From DASPNM01 sp035626515 (GTDB lineage: Bacteria; Bacteroidota; Bacteroidia; Chitinophagales; Chitinophagaceae), in NCBI GenBank assembly GCA_035626515.1, contig DASPNM010000023.1, forward strand, positions 124,001 to 188,000: 64,000 nucleotides of DNA, written 5' to 3'. The translations under genes and the position numbers were made by a program. Below are positions 61,062 to 64,000 of the stretch, piece by piece. The notes under the pieces were generated by a model, which worked only from the letters and a program-made list of their open reading frames with translations, made no database searches and had not been told where the DNA came from. Position 1 is the stretch's first letter, and every line of letters begins with the position of its first letter.

Positions 61062-63197
61062 ATGGCAGAGTTTGATACCTCACATGTAAAAAATATTGTC
61101 TTGCTGGGCCACGCCGGCTCCGGCAAGACCACGTTAGCGGAATGCATGCTATACGAGGCCGGGGTCATCACCCGGCGGGGCAGCATAGCCGAGCGAAATA
61201 CCACGGGCGATTACCACGAACTGGAGCAGGAGCGTGGTAATTCTATTTTCAGCAAGCTCCTTCACGTCAAGTGGCGGGGTTACAAGATCAATATTCTCGA
61301 TACTCCGGGCTACGATGATTTCGTGGGCGAGGTGATCTCCGCGCTGCGCGTCGCCGATACGGGGGTTATGCTGCTCAACGCCGTGATGGGCGTGGAAGTG
61401 GGCACCGATATTATCTGGGAATATACCGAGAAATTTCGCACCCCGATGATCTTCGCGGTCAATAAGCTCGACGACGACAATGCCGATTTTGACCGCACGG
61501 TACGCGAAGCACGCGCGCATTTTGGAAATAAGGTTGTTGTAGTGCAGTACCCGCGTCAGACAGGTGCGGGCTTTCACGAGATCGTGGACGTACTCCGGAT
61601 GACCATGTACAAGTTCAAGGACAACGGAGGAAAACCGGAAAAGCTGCCGATTCCTGAAGAGGAAAAACAACGCGCCGACGACCTGCACAAGGAGCTCATC
61701 GAAGCAGTGGCCAGCAACGACGAGTCGCTCATGGAACGTTATTTCGAAAAAGGAGAGCTGGATGAGGATGAGATGAAATCCGGCCTGAAAAAAGCGATGG
61801 TTGCACATGACCTTTTTCCGCTTTTCTGCCTTTCCGCTGAGCGTAATATGGGAAGCGGAAGGCTGATGGGATTTATCGATAACGTTTGCCCCAGCGCCAA
61901 CGAAATGCCGCCGCAGCAGACAATTTCAGGCGGAACGCTGCAGTGCGATGCCGCGGGGCCGGTTTGCCTGTTTGTTTACAAAACGGTTTCGGAACACCAC
62001 GTGGGGGAATTGTCGTTTTTCAAGGTGTATTCCGGCACCGTGAAGCCCGGTATTGAGCTGGAGAACGAAACAACCGGAGCATCGGAAAAGATCAACCAGT
62101 TGTTTTTGGTGGAAGGCAACAAACGCATCCCTACCAATGAGTTGGTGGCCGGCGATATTGGCGCCACGCTCAAGCTGAAGAATACGCACACCAACAACAC
62201 ATTGCATACGAAAGGGAAGCGCTACGAGCTTCCCCCGATCGAGTTCCCTCCGCCAAACATGACCGTGGCCATCGAGCCGCTGAAAAAAGGAGAGGAGGAG
62301 AAACTTTCCCAGGCCCTTCACCAGCTCCGTGAAGAAGATCCTACCCTGATTGTCGAGGTTTCCCAGGAATTAAAGCAGACTTTGATACATTGCCAGGGCG
62401 ACATGCACCTGGCAGTTGCGAAGTGGAAAATCGAAAAGCAGCATCGCCAGGAGGTACGTTTCGTGCGGCCGAAGATCGCTTACCGTGAAACCATCCGTAA
62501 AATGGCTGATGCAAGCTACAGGCATAAAAAGCAAAGCGGCGGGGCGGGGCAATTTGGCGAGGTGTACATGCGCATTGAACCCTGGTATGAAGGAATGCCC
62601 GAACCCAGGGACCTTACGGTGCGCGGAAGAGATGTGTATGATCTTGACTGGGGCGGCAAACTCGTATTTTACAATTGTATTGTCGGGGGAGCCATAGACG
62701 CGCGTTTCCTGCCGTCCATACTGAAGGGAGTAATGGAAAAAATGCACAACGGTCCCCTCACAGGCTCCTACGCGCGCGACATCCGGGTTTGTGTGTATGA
62801 CGGGAAAATGCATCCGGTCGACAGCAATGATATCTCGTTCAAAATCGCGGGGCTGCAGGCGTTCCGGCAGGCGTTCCAGCAGGCCGATCCGCAGATCCTG
62901 GAACCGATCTATCATGTGGAAGTACTTTGTCCTGATGATCTCACCGGCGCAGTGATGGGAGATTTGCAGAGTCGCAGGGCAATCGTAGAAGGAATCGATT
63001 CGGAAGGACATTTTCAAAAAGTGATCGCCCGCGTTCCGCTCGCGGAAATGGATGGGTACTCTTCATCTCTGAGATCGATTACGCAAGGCAGGGCAAAATT
63101 TAAGATGCGCTTCGCTGCCTATGAACCGGTGCCTTTTGAATTGCAGCGCAAGCTCATTGACGAGTACAGCCGCCACGCAAAAGAAGAGCTGGTGTAA
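61062..63197 (+). CDS. fusA2: Elongation factor G paralogue (EF-G2 type)
   Basis: 711 aa from ATG 61062 (a GTG nine codons earlier is possible). GTPase domain: P-loop GHAGSGKTT (residues 16-24), switch I with GDYHELEQERGNSIFSKLL instead of the ERGITI pattern, DTPGYDDF in which the catalytic His of EF-G (DTPGH) is Tyr84, and NKLD. Domains II-V follow, including CQGDMHLAVAKWK and the ends PLAEMDGYSSSLRSITQGRAKFKMRF. Domain IV is about 17 residues longer than in E. coli EF-G between QFG and GGAI (residues 500-541). Paralogues of this kind have been reported to support translation without GTP hydrolysis; see findings. A small helical-protein gene precedes it. Confidence 0.92.
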   Translation: MAEFDTSHVKNIVLLGHAGSGKTTLAECMLYEAGVITRRGSIAERNTTGDYHELEQERGNSIFSKLLHVKWRGYKINILDTPGYDDFVGEVISALRVADTGVMLLNAVMGVEVGTDIIWEYTEKFRTPMIFAVNKLDDDNADFDRTVREARAHFGNKVVVVQYPRQTGAGFHEIVDVLRMTMYKFKDNGGKPEKLPIPEEEKQRADDLHKELIEAVASNDESLMERYFEKGELDEDEMKSGLKKAMVAHDLFPLFCLSAERNMGSGRLMGFIDNVCPSANEMPPQQTISGGTLQCDAAGPVCLFVYKTVSEHHVGELSFFKVYSGTVKPGIELENETTGASEKINQLFLVEGNKRIPTNELVAGDIGATLKLKNTHTNNTLHTKGKRYELPPIEFPPPNMTVAIEPLKKGEEEKLSQALHQLREEDPTLIVEVSQELKQTLIHCQGDMHLAVAKWKIEKQHRQEVRFVRPKIAYRETIRKMADASYRHKKQSGGAGQFGEVYMRIEPWYEGMPEPRDLTVRGRDVYDLDWGGKLVFYNCIVGGAIDARFLPSILKGVMEKMHNGPLTGSYARDIRVCVYDGKMHPVDSNDISFKIAGLQAFRQAFQQADPQILEPIYHVEVLCPDDLTGAVMGDLQSRRAIVEGIDSEGHFQKVIARVPLAEMDGYSSSLRSITQGRAKFKMRFAAYEPVPFELQRKLIDEYSRHAKEELV

Positions 63198-63559
63198 GAC
63201 GATACAACTGCCCGGCAGAATCCCGCAGGCATGGCCCCGGGGTTTTTTATGTGTTGCACTTAAAAGCTCTGGCTATGCAAGCTATTTGATGTAGACTTCC
63301 CTACCCACTTGGGCACAGACTCCGCCATAACGGTCATTGGTGATTCCCGGTGAAATCGTAATTCTCAAAAGGCCATGAAGCTTACTGGGCAAGGTTTTGT
63401 CTTATTGTGCGGGCCGTGCCGAATGGCCAGTTCCTTCTTTTGTATGGTTTTTGTACTTCCGCAAGGTCTGCGAATGACCAAAACGAGAGCCTGTATGACT
63501 GCCTCTCTGCTCGCCACAGTTTCAAAAAAACATTCAACTTTGCCCGGATTCCCCGCGCT
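63198..63559. other. 362-bp stretch without a recognised gene
   Basis: After the EF-G2 stop there is a weak terminator candidate: CCCGG (63211-63215) pairing with CCGGG (63237-63241) over a long loop, followed by TTTTTT. The rest holds only short open frames without coding character. A box CAACTTTG (one mismatch to TAnnTTTG) lies at 63536-63543, 16 bp before the next start. I see no RNA gene. Confidence 0.5.
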
Positions 63560-63859
63560 ATGTCGCTGACAAAACAATACCTCACGCTGGAAGAAGTCGT
63601 TGCGTCTATTGCCCCGGAATTGCCGGGGGTGTACGTTCTCTACAACGAACAAGGTACTCCCATTTATTTCGGATCAGCCGAAAACCTCAGGGCAGCGATC
63701 CTGGATCACAAGCGCGGAAAAAAAGGAATCTGTACCTGGTTTGCCTGGTATTTCAGTTTCGAACTCGCTGACGAGCCCGCGCGGCGCGAACGCGAGCTGC
63801 TGGAGCAGTACCAGCATCAATATTCCCGGCTTCCGCAATGCAATGAAATGCAGTCGTGA
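63560..63859 (+). CDS. Single-domain GIY-YIG-like protein
   Basis: 99 aa from ATG 63560. PGVYVLYNEQGTPIYFGSAENLRAAI has the GIY (GVY) and YIG (YFG) motifs in the expected spacing of that nuclease fold, but the later catalytic Arg/Glu region is short: ARRERELLEQYQHQY could contain them. Might be a structural or RNA/DNA-binding mini-domain. The stop codon abuts the stop of the next minus-strand gene. Confidence 0.7.
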   Translation: MSLTKQYLTLEEVVASIAPELPGVYVLYNEQGTPIYFGSAENLRAAILDHKRGKKGICTWFAWYFSFELADEPARRERELLEQYQHQYSRLPQCNEMQS

Positions 63860-64000
63860 TCAATTTTCAGGACCGGTGGTTATTGATCCACCTCCGCGAA
63901 TCATTCCGTCGGCATCAATCGAAAGCTGACGGTTACCAAACGGGAGATCATCACTAAAAAGAAGGATGGTATAAGGAAACGCGGAATCTTCCCGCACGAG
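63860..64000 (-). CDS. C-terminal end of an unknown gene (partial)
   Basis: 46 codons open from the window edge to TGA at 63860-63862, ending GGGSITTGPEN. No family recognised; the gene continues beyond the window. Coding by openness and by exact stop-to-stop abutment with the preceding gene, a pattern common in this window. Confidence 0.45.
   Translation of the reverse strand, partial: LVREDSAFPYTILLFSDDLPFGNRQLSIDADGMIRGGGSITTGPEN

Noticed and set aside
63375..63569. 64-codon frame between EF-G2 and the GIY-YIG gene
   Set aside because: Odd composition, no family and ends inside the next gene's start region; no supporting signal.

Overview
The window is a 64 kb piece of a Bacteroidota chromosome, most likely from the Chitinophagaceae or a close relative. 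Four things point there: several genes are preceded by boxes of the Bacteroidota sigma-factor -7 type TAnnTTTG, with few Shine-Dalgarno sequences; the envelope genes are of Bacteroidota types (TonB-dependent receptors with a carboxypeptidase-regulatory-like N-terminus, DUF5686, DUF4270, GSCFA, OmpA with thrombospondin type 3 repeats); a stand-alone glycogen-synthase N-domain gene sits beside panC; and an EF-G2 paralogue is present. G+C is by eye in the mid-50s. There is no prophage, insertion sequence, integrase, CRISPR array or rRNA operon. The content is dense core genome with small patches of intergenic repeat debris.

Layout. 1-7.5 kb: end of a pyrR-like gene, a lipoprotein, a DUF2279 protein, phosphoglucomutase/phosphomannomutase, a methyltransferase and pcm. 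5.0-10.3 kb: a compact run of penicillin-acylase-type hydrolase, small membrane protein and DUF5686 outer-membrane protein. 10.4-14.1 kb: tRNA hydroxylase trhO, an orphan membrane histidine kinase and purC. 14.2-24.4 kb: a TonB-dependent receptor, a membrane-anchored coiled-coil protein, holA, a lipoprotein, ribF, purM, ftsE and a glycosyltransferase. 24.5-28 kb: a second TonB-dependent receptor, a DUF445-like membrane protein and tRNA-His. 28.1-34.7 kb: Prc-type protease, a truncated outer-membrane remnant in a repeat-rich patch, a DinB-family protein, a subtilase and an OmpA-family protein. 34.8-42.7 kb: all on the minus strand, an aldehyde dehydrogenase of the aminoadipate-semialdehyde type, panB, ppx, ppk1, rfaE2, a flippase-like protein and panC. 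42.8-51.9 kb: the glycogen-synthase-like gene, a DUF4270 lipoprotein, metK, rlmB, HMG-CoA lyase, a GSCFA protein, galM, galK and miaE. 52-58.4 kb: rpsO-pnp, prmA, plsY, an M48 lipoprotein protease, a DUF3052 protein and a CYTH protein. 58.4-64 kb: dnaG, a small helical protein, an EF-G2 paralogue, a mini GIY-YIG protein and the end of a further minus-strand gene.

Functional groupings: purine (purC, purM), pantothenate (panB, panC, with no panD at this locus), polyphosphate (ppk1 and ppx overlap by 20 bp), galactose (galM and galK diverge from a 24 bp gap), tRNA/rRNA/ribosome modification (trhO, miaE, rlmB, prmA), leucine and lysine catabolism (HMG-CoA lyase, ALDH7-type dehydrogenase), and outer-membrane transport and proteolysis.

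The most interesting points are the EF-G paralogue, whose catalytic histidine is tyrosine and whose domain IV is enlarged; the glycogen-synthase-like protein lacking the substrate-binding motif and the whole C-terminal domain; two heptamer arrays of one family plus a pair of palindromic REP-like elements around a broken outer-membrane gene; and many convergent gene pairs whose stop codons abut or overlap with no terminator. No clearly new multi-gene system was found.
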